Source: Aquimonas voraii (lineage in GTDB: Bacteria > Pseudomonadota > Gammaproteobacteria > Xanthomonadales > Xanthomonadaceae). From it: a stretch of 64,000 nucleotides of DNA. The notes below the pieces were generated by a model. The model saw only the letters and a list, made by a program, of their open reading frames with translations. It had not been told where the DNA came from and did no database searches. Positions 17,901-25,194 of this stretch are shown here, piece by piece (position 1 is the stretch's first letter; each line of letters starts with the position of its first letter). The position numbers and the translations under genes were made by a program. The stretch spans positions 680,144 through 744,143 of the forward strand of contig NZ_FNAG01000002.1 of assembly GCF_900101825.1 (NCBI RefSeq). Direction: 5' to 3'.

Positions 17901-18256
17901 TGCAGGCAGGCAAGCCCGCCGTGGCGGAGCTTGAAGCCTTCCACGCGCGGTATCCCGAGGATCTGCAGGCCGCCGTCATGCTGGCCGAGGCTCTGCTCTG
18001 GCGCGGCGACACTCAGCAGGCGCTGCAGGCGGCCGCTGCAGCAAGCGATTGGCTTCGCGCCCGCGCACTCCTGGCTGATGCCGCACCGAGCTCCCGCGAC
18101 CGGCGACTGCTCGATGTGTGGGTGCGCCTGCATTCGCGACTCGGTCGCGAGAACGAGGCGACGGCCGCGCTGGCTTGGCTGCACGGCATCGGCTACCGCC
18201 AGCCGGATTTCATCAGGTTCCACCCCCAACCACTCCATATGGGAGCTGCGCAATGA
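14915..18256 (+). CDS. Winged-helix / nSTAND NTPase / TM / TPR signalling protein
   Basis: This 1113-residue protein has an unusual order of parts. Residues about 15-114 form an OmpR/CadC-type winged helix (ITLEPRQMEVLVALCEQAG; YIQTIRKRGYRLLAPV). Residues 135-152 (PYVGLQAFESRHAPVFFGR) are the lead-in of nSTAND1 domains, followed by Walker A GSSGCGKSS at 179-187 and a Walker B-like LLLVVDHAE at 286-294. One hydrophobic segment (GMASLLVVACFAVASAWQA) lies near residues 607-625, and the remainder is TPR-like helical repeats. The expected topology is cytoplasmic DNA-binding and NTPase parts with a periplasmic TPR sensor, like an enlarged CadC. The stop overlaps the next ATG (ATGA), so the two genes are translationally coupled. 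Target genes and ligand are unknown. Confidence 0.85.
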   Translation: MSSRSDRPSALAAATRFHLADLCVEPQRLRVLREAHTITLEPRQMEVLVALCEQAGEVVSAEQLLIDVWHGSFYGDNPVHKCIAQLRQRLGDDSRQPRYIQTIRKRGYRLLAPVTLPEGGLPRPALLQDWSGDSPYVGLQAFESRHAPVFFGRSAATAEVLQALRRQVDVQRRLVLLSGSSGCGKSSLVSAGVLPLLTQAGGFQGLRAESVARCDLGRCRGGDLLQKLAESLCQWSLCGRPVFLASEQAEVMADLRSGGGFVARRLQDAWARRGERRGEGSERTILLLVVDHAEAAVATPGMRAQDRADLGRALQQLCGLERMAVLAVTRSDFFPRLVECVPQLVDLKGQGGHVDLLPPRASEIARIIRWPAAMAGLRFEEEAASGSRLDDVLRDAAMLQPDALPLLQHCLNRLYEGRSEGGLLGFQCYRGFGGLEGALAHRAEEVFLALPEAARAQLDAVLRGVVVMQADSDAVTARALPREELTSPHAVELVDALVRARLFVAELHQGEAVLRVAHEALLRQWPRVVAWIAENRGLLQGRNRLQRAAQHWAREQRRDDHLLNPGRPLEEARDVARRLPRALSKLEWAFLRASEASSRRGRRVRWVGMASLLVVACFAVASAWQAQRAQERAEQRREQAKELVGFLLGEVADSLRASGSLTLLEGVSGVALNYLEGLPQSEMRLRESIVHAQALRTVGEVLFGQARFEEAGLAFVRAETAIGRALAMDSGSREAHRESGTVAYWRGYLAYRERRFEETRRHWEAYFSTAERLVALDPGDEGALLELSYALNNLGSLAHRQRRIEDALALFARAVDLKRDLVARKPRQASLQFELVDSLSWLSTSQESAGQFESAALGYAEQIATLRALLGQDPGADAWRRRLATALLRQSQLALDTGHTDLARAAVDESESLLLALTQARPENQIWRRDLAHAQTHAAWVMQLAGQAAEASGRLNGARATLAPLMQVDSALPEWRLLDAVIQLRLAQLQAPEAGLQAGKPAVAELEAFHARYPEDLQAAVMLAEALLWRGDTQQALQAAAAASDWLRARALLADAAPSSRDRRLLDVWVRLHSRLGRENEATAALAWLHGIGYRQPDFIRFHPQPLHMGAAQ

Positions 18257-18639
18257 GCGAGAAGGTCGTCGAGGTCGAATTCACCATCGCCTACGTTGGA
18301 TTCGGCGGCAATGCCGGGCAGGGCGAGTATTTCTACAGTGTCCGGCCGGATCTGGTGACCTTCGGCAAGGGCCAGAGTCCGGTCACGGTGGCTTACAAGC
18401 TCGCCGACCACATGGACGGCCATTTCAGGATCCTCGATGTGCTCTCGACCGATGCGCAGCAACAGATCAGCGACATCGAGGTCAAGGCGGATGGACGTCG
18501 AATCCAGATGCGCAACGCCAATACCGTGAAGTCGCTGATCCTGTTCTCGGTGCTGGTCAAGGACGAGAAGCGCAACCGCTACATCAACTGCGATCCGCAG
18601 ATGGCCAACGATCCCGAGATCGATCTGATCCAGGGCTGA
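18253..18639 (+). CDS. Small protein of unknown function, partner of the nSTAND regulator
   Basis: This 128-residue soluble protein has no signal peptide or membrane segment. It is rich in alternating hydrophobic residues, suggesting a beta-sandwich (VEVEFTIAYVGFG; SPVTVAYKLADH; VKSLILFSVLVKDE) and ends CDPQMANDPEIDLIQG. The start overlaps the stop of the preceding regulator by four bases (ATGA), so the two are co-translated and probably work together. The layout VxYxLxD...DPQxxNDP reminds me of small proteins named DP-EP family in databases, but that is from memory and unverified. I assign no function. Confidence 0.7.
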   Translation: MSEKVVEVEFTIAYVGFGGNAGQGEYFYSVRPDLVTFGKGQSPVTVAYKLADHMDGHFRILDVLSTDAQQQISDIEVKADGRRIQMRNANTVKSLILFSVLVKDEKRNRYINCDPQMANDPEIDLIQG

Positions 18640-18667
18640 GCAACATCGGTCCTTGGCGTGGAGCGAA

Positions 18668-18698
18668 ACGCGCCTGGCTCTTGGTCAGGCGCGTCTTG
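18668..18698 (+). terminator. Probable terminator of the nSTAND cassette
   Basis: ACGCGCCTG at 18668-18676 and CAGGCGCGT at 18686-18694 form a perfect 9-bp stem with a 9-base loop, followed by CTTG. It lies 29 bases after the small partner gene, closing a two-gene unit. The U-tract is poor. Confidence 0.5.
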
Positions 18699-18873
18699 CA
18701 GCGGTGGGACTGCCGCCACCGCGGCGAAGGCCTGCTGACCTGCCGGTCGGCAAGACCTGCGTTGCCGCTGTGGGCCAGAGCGCCCGGCGCGGGTTCTTGG
18801 CTTCACAAACCCCGCCGGCGCTTCCAACGTGGCTTCGTGGCCGATCGGGCAAACATGCCGGTCTGGGACGGCT

Positions 18874-20373
18874 TCACCAGAAGCGACGGGCCCGCTCGAA
18901 TTCGGCCCAGGCTGCAGGCAGTGCGGCGCGCGCGGCTTCAGTGCGGGCTGCAGCGTAGCCCTCGAGCGCGCCGCGGGCGAATGCATCGATGCCTTCAAGG
19001 CTGGCGACTCGCTGGTGGGCGACAGCGGCGTCGTTGAAATCGCCGAGCAGCTGCTGGAGTGCGCTGAGGTGGCGGACGTAGCGTCGCAGGGCGCGTTCGC
19101 CGAACACACTGCCCAGCACGTCGCAGGCATAGCGCAGTTTCTTCACTTCGATGCGCAGGCCGTGCAGGCTTTCGATGCAGTCCGGGTTGTGCTTGGCGTG
19201 GATGCGGCGCACCCGCCGTGCGGCCTTGCGCAGGCGTTCATGCGCGAAGTCGAGCAGGCTGGGCACCGCCTCGCCCGCCGGCAGCGCGAGCTCAGCGATC
19301 AGCTGTCCCAGGGCCAGCTTTAGGTCCGTGTAGTCACGCGCGGCCAGACATTCGCGCACGGCGACCTGTGCGGCCAGTCGCTGCACGCGCACGGCCTGGG
19401 CCAAAGGCTCCAGCGCTTCCGCCCGCGTCATCGCGCCGCGCAGACGGGGCAGGGTTTGGGTGCAGAGCACGTCCCAGTCGCGGCAGGCCCCGAGGGCTTG
19501 GCCAAGCCCACGAAGGCGTGGCTTCAGCGCCTCGATCTCACCCAGCGTCAGCAGCGGGCTGAACAGTCGCAGCAGGGCGCGCAGGCGGCGCAGCGCAACC
19601 CGTGCCTGATGCAGGAATTCAGGGTCGTGCGCGGCGATGACGCCTGCCTCGTTGGCTTCGAGCTGCTCAAGCGCGGAGGCCAGCAGGGCGGCGCAGGCGT
19701 GCGGGGCCGGCGACGCGCCGTCGAGCTGCACCGCACTTGCCTTGACCGGGGCGGGTTCAACTGGCGCCAGCAGGGCGAAGCCGCGCTGCGCCTTGCTGCG
19801 GTTGTCTAGCGTCAAAGGCTCCAGCCGCAGCAGTTCTCGGGCCAGCGCATACAGCTCGCCCGGCGCGCCCGATTTCAGCTCGATCTCGACCTCGCTGATC
19901 GGATCGACACGGCCCTGGGCGCGGATCTCGCCGAGGTCGAAGGCCAGTTCCGCGCCGCCGCCTTCCTCCAGGTTCACGTCGAAGCGGGTGCGGCGAAACG
20001 CAGTGGTAAACAGCGGTTTCAGCTCGCCATCGCGATAGGGCGCCAGCAGCTCGGCCACGCCCTCCAGCGCGCACAGCGCATCGAGATCGATGCGGCCGCC
20101 GGGGGCGGGGGTTTCGAATTCGCCGCGGGCGTGCAGGCCTGCCTGGCTGCTGCCGCGGGTCTTGAGGGTCTGCACCCAGCTGCGGCCGCGCTTGCGCAGG
20201 CGCAGGGCGAGCCCGGCTCGCGTCAGATCCAGTGCCGGCGTGTCGAAGTAGGTGCTGTCCAGGGTTTCGCTGCGCGCAGGACTGCGGGCGATGCCCTGCA
20301 GGGCGGGAGAGCGCTGCAGGCGCTTGAGACTTGCGGGGTCGAGGGCGAGCTTCAGTTCGATTTCGACACTCAC
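18874..20373 (-). CDS. CYTH-CHAD protein, probable inorganic triphosphatase
   Basis: In this 499-residue cytoplasmic protein, residues 1-200 form a CYTH triphosphate tunnel domain. It opens with VEIELKLAL (the E-x-E-x-K signature) and has RLRKRGRSWVQTLKTRG and SEVEIELKSG later in the tunnel. Residues about 220-495 form a CHAD domain with conserved histidines in LHQARVALRRLRALLRLF and ESLHGLRIEVKKLRYACDVL. CYTH-CHAD fusions of the YgiF type hydrolyse inorganic triphosphate; CHAD domains bind polyphosphate. It is divergent from the CDF exporter 126 bases away. Confidence 0.92.
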   Translation of the reverse strand: MSVEIELKLALDPASLKRLQRSPALQGIARSPARSETLDSTYFDTPALDLTRAGLALRLRKRGRSWVQTLKTRGSSQAGLHARGEFETPAPGGRIDLDALCALEGVAELLAPYRDGELKPLFTTAFRRTRFDVNLEEGGGAELAFDLGEIRAQGRVDPISEVEIELKSGAPGELYALARELLRLEPLTLDNRSKAQRGFALLAPVEPAPVKASAVQLDGASPAPHACAALLASALEQLEANEAGVIAAHDPEFLHQARVALRRLRALLRLFSPLLTLGEIEALKPRLRGLGQALGACRDWDVLCTQTLPRLRGAMTRAEALEPLAQAVRVQRLAAQVAVRECLAARDYTDLKLALGQLIAELALPAGEAVPSLLDFAHERLRKAARRVRRIHAKHNPDCIESLHGLRIEVKKLRYACDVLGSVFGERALRRYVRHLSALQQLLGDFNDAAVAHQRVASLEGIDAFARGALEGYAAARTEAARAALPAAWAEFERARRFW

Positions 20374-20499
20374 GCGCAGCTCGGAACGGCCAGGGACGTC
20401 GGAGCATAGCAGCGGGCTTCCGGGCCCGGGTTACAGCGCTCAAGGCGGAGGCTGCAGCGGCAAGGCACAATCCGGGGCGGTCCATCGACGGCGTCCGCC

Positions 20500-21675
20500 A
20501 TGCCCGAATCCCCGCCTGCCGCGCATCTCGATCACAGCAAGCACTCCCGGCACCCTTCTTCGGGCCAGGCGGCGCTGCTCAGCCCCTTCGAGGACGAGCA
20601 CCACCACGACCACGGTGCGCGCTTCCTGCATGACCCCAGGCGGGTGGGGCGGCTGCGTTTCGCCTTCCTGCTGACCTTGGTCACCATGGTGGCCGAGGCC
20701 GTCGGCGGAGTGATCTCCGGATCGCTGGCCCTGATCGCCGATGCCGGCCACATGGCGGTCGATTCGATGGCCCTGCTGTTCGCCTTCCTCGGTGCGCGCT
20801 TCGCGCGGCGTCCGGCCGACCATCGCCGCAGCTTCGGCTATGCGCGCCTCGAAGTGCTGGTCGGCTACACCAACGCGCTGCTGCAGCTGGCGCTGGTGGC
20901 CTGGATCGCCTCCGAGGCGGTGCAGCGCCTGTTCGCGCCGCAGCCCATCCAGTCCCTGACCATGCTGGTGATCGCCTTTGTCGGCTTGATCGTCAACCTG
21001 ATCGTGCTGAAGGTACTGGGCGGCCACGACCATGACGACCTCAACGCCGCGGGTGCCTACCTGCACGTGCTGGGCGACCTGCTGGGCTCGGTGGCAGCGA
21101 TCACCGCGGCGCTGCTGGTCTGGAGTTTCGGCTGGCTGTGGGCGGATGCGGTCGTTTCTCTGCTGGTGGGCGCGCTGCTGCTGCATGCCTCGATCAGCTT
21201 GATGCGGCGATCGGCTCACATCCTGCTGGAGGGCGTGCCGGAGGATCTCGATCTCCAGCAGATCCCGCAGGCGGTCGAGTCGCGGGTGCCCGCGGTGCGC
21301 GATGTGCACCACGTGCATGTCTGGCAGCTCACCGGCGGCAGCCGCGTGGCAACTCTGCACGCCGTGCTTGCGCCAGGGCAGGATCCGGATGCGGCGATCC
21401 GCGCTGTGCGTGCCGCCCTGCATCAGGACTTCGCCATCGACCATGTCACCGTGCAGCTGGACGGCGTGGTTTGCGCGCAGGCGGACTGCAGGCATGCGCA
21501 TGAACCGATGCAGCGCGGCCCCGTCCATACGCATTCGCACGACCACGACCACGACCACAACCACGACGATGGCCATGGCCATGGCCACGATGGCGGCCAC
21601 CCTTCAAGCCAGGTCCACGATGCTGGCAGGGCGCACGCTGATCGGCAGCCTGGCTGCGACGGCCGTGGGCACTGA
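20500..21675 (+). CDS. Cation diffusion facilitator, probable Zn/Co/Cd exporter
   Basis: This 391-residue inner-membrane antiporter has six membrane segments. The transport-site H-x3-D pairs typical of zinc CDFs are in ADAGHMAVDSMALL and YLHVLGDLLGSVAA. Histidine-rich tails occur at both ends: HLDHSKHSRH and EDEHHHDHG at the N-terminus, and a long C-terminal tail (about residues 345-391) alternating His and Asp or Gly. Between them is a ferredoxin-like cytoplasmic domain with VRDVHHVHVWQLTGG. The histidine tail is longer than in ZitB or CzcD and could act as a metal buffer. It is followed by ybaN with a 48-base gap. Confidence 0.93.
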   Translation: MPESPPAAHLDHSKHSRHPSSGQAALLSPFEDEHHHDHGARFLHDPRRVGRLRFAFLLTLVTMVAEAVGGVISGSLALIADAGHMAVDSMALLFAFLGARFARRPADHRRSFGYARLEVLVGYTNALLQLALVAWIASEAVQRLFAPQPIQSLTMLVIAFVGLIVNLIVLKVLGGHDHDDLNAAGAYLHVLGDLLGSVAAITAALLVWSFGWLWADAVVSLLVGALLLHASISLMRRSAHILLEGVPEDLDLQQIPQAVESRVPAVRDVHHVHVWQLTGGSRVATLHAVLAPGQDPDAAIRAVRAALHQDFAIDHVTVQLDGVVCAQADCRHAHEPMQRGPVHTHSHDHDHDHNHDDGHGHGHDGGHPSSQVHDAGRAHADRQPGCDGRGH

Positions 21676-21723
21676 GGTCGCGCGGGCCGCGACAGGCTGT
21701 GCCGCGCCCGGCACACGCCCTGC

Positions 21724-22152
21724 ATGGCCCTGCGCATGTCCCCGGTCACCCCACCCGTGAGCGAGCCGCAGGAGGCGCCCATCGCGCCTGGCCACAGCCG
21801 CTGGCTCTGGTGGCTGGCGGCGTGGTGTGCCTTCGTGCTCGGTCTCATCGGCGTGGCGCTGCCGGGCCTGCCGACCGTGCCCTTCATGCTGCTCGCGGCC
21901 TTTTGTGCCGCGCGTGGTTCACCGCGGCTGAGGGCCTGGCTGCTGGCGCATGCGCAGTTCGGCCCCTTCATCCGCGATTGGGAGCGTGAGGGCGCGGTCA
22001 GCCGGCGCGCCAAGCGCATGGCTTCGATCATGATGCTGCTGTGCTCGGCCGTGCTGGCCCTGGTCGCCACGTGGATCGGTTGGCTATTGGCCACGCTCTG
22101 CATGGCGACCGTCGCGCTCTGGCTGTGGCGTCGACCCGAGCCCGCTGGGTGA
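21724..22152 (+). CDS. YbaN-like inner membrane protein (DUF454)
   Basis: This 142-residue protein has the DUF454 pattern: a membrane segment with LGLIGVALPGLPTVPFMLLAAFCAARGSPRLRAWLLAH, then FGPFIRDWEREGAVSRRAKRMA, then two closely spaced C-terminal membrane segments. The function of the family is not established. ATG at 21724 and a later ATG at 21736 are both possible starts. It follows the CDF exporter on the same strand. Confidence 0.88.
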   Translation: MALRMSPVTPPVSEPQEAPIAPGHSRWLWWLAAWCAFVLGLIGVALPGLPTVPFMLLAAFCAARGSPRLRAWLLAHAQFGPFIRDWEREGAVSRRAKRMASIMMLLCSAVLALVATWIGWLLATLCMATVALWLWRRPEPAG

Positions 22153-22407
22153 GGCAAGACTGCTCAGATCGATCGTGGCCAAGATCAGTAGTCACAAGTT
22201 CGTCCTCGGTCCTGGCGTGGCTTCTCTGTGCGACAACGCTGACCTCTTCAGCGTTCTCCTGGCGCATCCCGGCCGCGGCCTTGTGTTGCGCTGCGTCAAA
22301 TCGGCGTCATGCCGGGCGCGGCACACTGCCACTCGCGGGCCGCGCCCTGCTGCGCGCGTCTGTTCCCGTCCAGAGCAAACGAGTCAGCCTGTGAAAGGAA
22401 GCAAGCC

Positions 22408-25131
22408 ATGAGTCGCGAAGCGTTGGATGCCCTGTTCAAGCCCGCTTCGATCGCCGTGATCGGCGCCAGCACAAAGCCGCAGAGCCTCGGGCGGGTGATC
22501 GCCCGCAACCTGCGTGCGGGTGGCTTTACCGGGCCCTTGGACGTGGTCAGCCCCAAGTACCCGCGCATTGACGGCATCCGCACCGCGCGCAGCATCGCTG
22601 AGTTGGAACCTGTGCCCGAACTGGTGGTGGTGACCGTGCCGCCCGAGCTCGTGCCCGGCGTGCTCGACGAGGCAGGAAGGGCAGGGGTCAAGGCCGCTGT
22701 GGTGATCACCGCCGGCCTCGGCCAGGGGCCGGGCTCGCTGCGCGAGAAGGCGGCGAAGACCGCGCGCCGGCACGGCCTGCGGCTGGTCGGGCCGAACTGC
22801 CTTGGCATCCTGAGCCCGCCGGCCTGCGTCAATGCAAGTTTTGCCGCTGCCCCCGCGCTGCCTGGCGATCTGGCGCTGCTGGCGCAGTCGGGTGCGGTGG
22901 TGACCACCGTGGTCGAGTGGGCCAACCAGCGTGGCATCGGCTTCTCGGGCATTGTCTCGCTCGGCGACATGGCCGATGTCGATGTGGGCGAACTGCTCGA
23001 CTACTTCGCCACCGACCCCGGAACGCGGGCCATCCTGATCTACATGGAGTCGGTGCGCGATGTGCGCCGCTTCATGTCGGCCGCGCGCACCGCCGCGCGC
23101 GCCAAGCCGGTGATCGTGGTCAAGGCGGGCCGCCACGAGGCGGGCGCGCGCGCGGCAGCCTCCCATACCGGCGCACTCGCTGGCAGCGATGCGGTCTTCG
23201 ATGCAGCCTTCCGCCGGGCCGGCGTGCTGCGCGTCGCTGACATGGAGGAGCTGTTCGCCGCCGCCAACACGCTGTCGATCCTCAAGCCCACCAGCGGCAA
23301 GCGACTGGCCATCCTCACCAACGGCGGCGGCGTCGGCATTCTTGCCATCGATCGTCTGGTCGATCTCGACGGCGTGGCGGCCGAGCTCTCGGAGGACACG
23401 CTGAAGCGCCTCGATGCCGTGCTGCCTACGACCTGGTCGCACAGCAATCCGGTCGACATCGTCGGCGACGCCGGCGTGCAGCGCTACACCGATGCCTTGG
23501 ACATCCTGATGGATGCCCCCGAGGTCGACGCGGTGTTTGTGGTGCACGTGCCGACCGCGCTGGCGGCGCCGGTCGAGGTGGCGGAGGGCGTGGCCCGCCA
23601 CATGCGCGCACGCCGCGAGCGCGAAGGCAGCTACGCTCCGGGCAAGCCGGTGCTGGCCTGCTGGCTGGCGCAGGAACAGCAGGCGCGCACGCACCTGCAG
23701 GCGGCCGGCATTCCCACCTACCGCACCCTGACCGGCGCGGTGCGCGGCTTCGTGCATCTGACCGAATACGCCGAGGCGCAACGCCAGCTGCTGGCGACGC
23801 CGCCCTCGCTGCCGGCCGACTTCCAACCCGATGCCCAGCGTGCGCGCAAGGCGCTGGCGCAGGCACCGGGCACGGGGCGGCGCTGGCTGCCGGCCGCCGC
23901 CGTGCACGACCTGCTGGCCGCCTATGGCATTGCCAGCCTGCCCATGGTCATCGCCGCGGACGCCAGCACTGCCGCGCAGGCCGCTCGACCTTGGATCGAG
24001 GCCGGCCAGCGCGCCGTGCTGAAGATCGTTTCGCCCGACATCCCCCACAAGTCGGATGTCGGTGGCGTCGCCTTGAACATCGAGACGGTCGAGGCGGTGC
24101 AGCGCGAGGCGGCTGCCATGCTCGATCGCGTGCGCGCGCTGCGCCCCGAGGCGCGTATCGATGGCCTGCTGGTGCAGCCGATGGTCGAGCGGGCCTATGC
24201 GCGTGAGCTGATCGCCGGTATCGCCGACGACGCGCTGTTCGGCCCGGTGATCCTGTTCGGCGCGGGAGGCGTATCGGTCGAGGTGGAGAAGGACACCGCG
24301 CTGGGCCTGCCGCCGTTGCACCTCAACCTGGCGCATGACCTCATCAACCGCACGCGCGTCTCGCGGCGGCTAAACGCCTACCGCAATCTGCCGGCAGCCA
24401 ACCGCGAGGCCGCCGCGCTGACGCTGGTGAAGCTCTCGCAGCTCGCCGCCGACCTGCCGGAGGTGCGCGAACTCGACATCAACCCGCTGCTGGTCGATGA
24501 GCACGGCGCCATCGCGCTGGACGCGCGCGTGCTGGTCGATGACTTCGACCCGGACTCCTGCCCGCGCGCACCCTGCGGCAACCCGCGCTTCGCCATCGCC
24601 CCCTATCCCAAGGAATGGGAAGGCGACCTGCGCACCCATGGCGGGCGGGTTTTTCATGTGCGGCCGGTGCGCCCGGAGGACGAGGAGCGCCTGCGCCGCT
24701 TCTTCGCCGCGGTCAGTGCGGACGACCTGCGCCAGCGCTATTTCTCGCCGGTCAAGCAGATCAGCCAGGCCTTCATTGCCCGTCTCACCCAGATCGACTA
24801 CGCCCGAGTGATCGTGCTGCTCGCCGTCGATGCGGGTGATGAGGTGCTGGGCGTGGCCCAGGTGCACGCCGACCCGGAACTGGAGGAGGGCGAGTACGCG
24901 ATCCTGCTGCGCTCGGACCTGAAAGGGCAGGGCCTCGGCTGGGCGCTGATGCAGCGCCTGATCGAGGTGGCCAAGGGAATCGGGCTCAGGCAGATCACCG
25001 GCCAGGTGCTGCGCGACAACACCAGCATGCTCGACATGTGCCGGCAGCTGGGTTTCAGCATTGCGCCCGACCCCGAGGATGCCTCCATCGCGCTGGTGCA
25101 ATTGCCGGTGGCAGAGCCCAGGGCGCCGTAG
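22408..25131 (+). CDS. Pat/YfiQ-type protein lysine acetyltransferase
   Basis: This 907-residue protein has four parts. A CoA-binding domain opens with FKPASIAVIGAS; a succinyl-CoA-ligase-like central region contains LLAQSGAVVTTVVEWA and AASHTGALAGSDAVFDAAFR; an ATP-grasp domain (about residues 490-720) has AVLKIVSPDIPHKSDVGGV. A C-terminal GNAT acetyltransferase (about 745-900) has GLGWALMQRLIEVAKGIG. This is the layout of Pat/YfiQ, which acetylates and inactivates acetyl-CoA synthetase and other enzymes. The ligase part of Pat proteins is catalytically dead but binds acetyl-CoA. The ATG at 22408 follows GAAAGGAAGC. It could alternatively be called an acetate-CoA ligase family protein. Confidence 0.9.
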   Translation: MSREALDALFKPASIAVIGASTKPQSLGRVIARNLRAGGFTGPLDVVSPKYPRIDGIRTARSIAELEPVPELVVVTVPPELVPGVLDEAGRAGVKAAVVITAGLGQGPGSLREKAAKTARRHGLRLVGPNCLGILSPPACVNASFAAAPALPGDLALLAQSGAVVTTVVEWANQRGIGFSGIVSLGDMADVDVGELLDYFATDPGTRAILIYMESVRDVRRFMSAARTAARAKPVIVVKAGRHEAGARAAASHTGALAGSDAVFDAAFRRAGVLRVADMEELFAAANTLSILKPTSGKRLAILTNGGGVGILAIDRLVDLDGVAAELSEDTLKRLDAVLPTTWSHSNPVDIVGDAGVQRYTDALDILMDAPEVDAVFVVHVPTALAAPVEVAEGVARHMRARREREGSYAPGKPVLACWLAQEQQARTHLQAAGIPTYRTLTGAVRGFVHLTEYAEAQRQLLATPPSLPADFQPDAQRARKALAQAPGTGRRWLPAAAVHDLLAAYGIASLPMVIAADASTAAQAARPWIEAGQRAVLKIVSPDIPHKSDVGGVALNIETVEAVQREAAAMLDRVRALRPEARIDGLLVQPMVERAYARELIAGIADDALFGPVILFGAGGVSVEVEKDTALGLPPLHLNLAHDLINRTRVSRRLNAYRNLPAANREAAALTLVKLSQLAADLPEVRELDINPLLVDEHGAIALDARVLVDDFDPDSCPRAPCGNPRFAIAPYPKEWEGDLRTHGGRVFHVRPVRPEDEERLRRFFAAVSADDLRQRYFSPVKQISQAFIARLTQIDYARVIVLLAVDAGDEVLGVAQVHADPELEEGEYAILLRSDLKGQGLGWALMQRLIEVAKGIGLRQITGQVLRDNTSMLDMCRQLGFSIAPDPEDASIALVQLPVAEPRAP

Positions 25132-25194
25132 GGCGGCGGCGAGGGTGGACCCTGGCCCGCCCTAGGTGCTCAAAGCGCTGGGCCTGCGCCCGTC

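Noticed and set aside
22153..22407. A CRP/Clp-type site upstream of the Pat gene
   Set aside because: Only half-sites (TCACA near 22195) are visible; no symmetric TGTGA-N6-TCACA.
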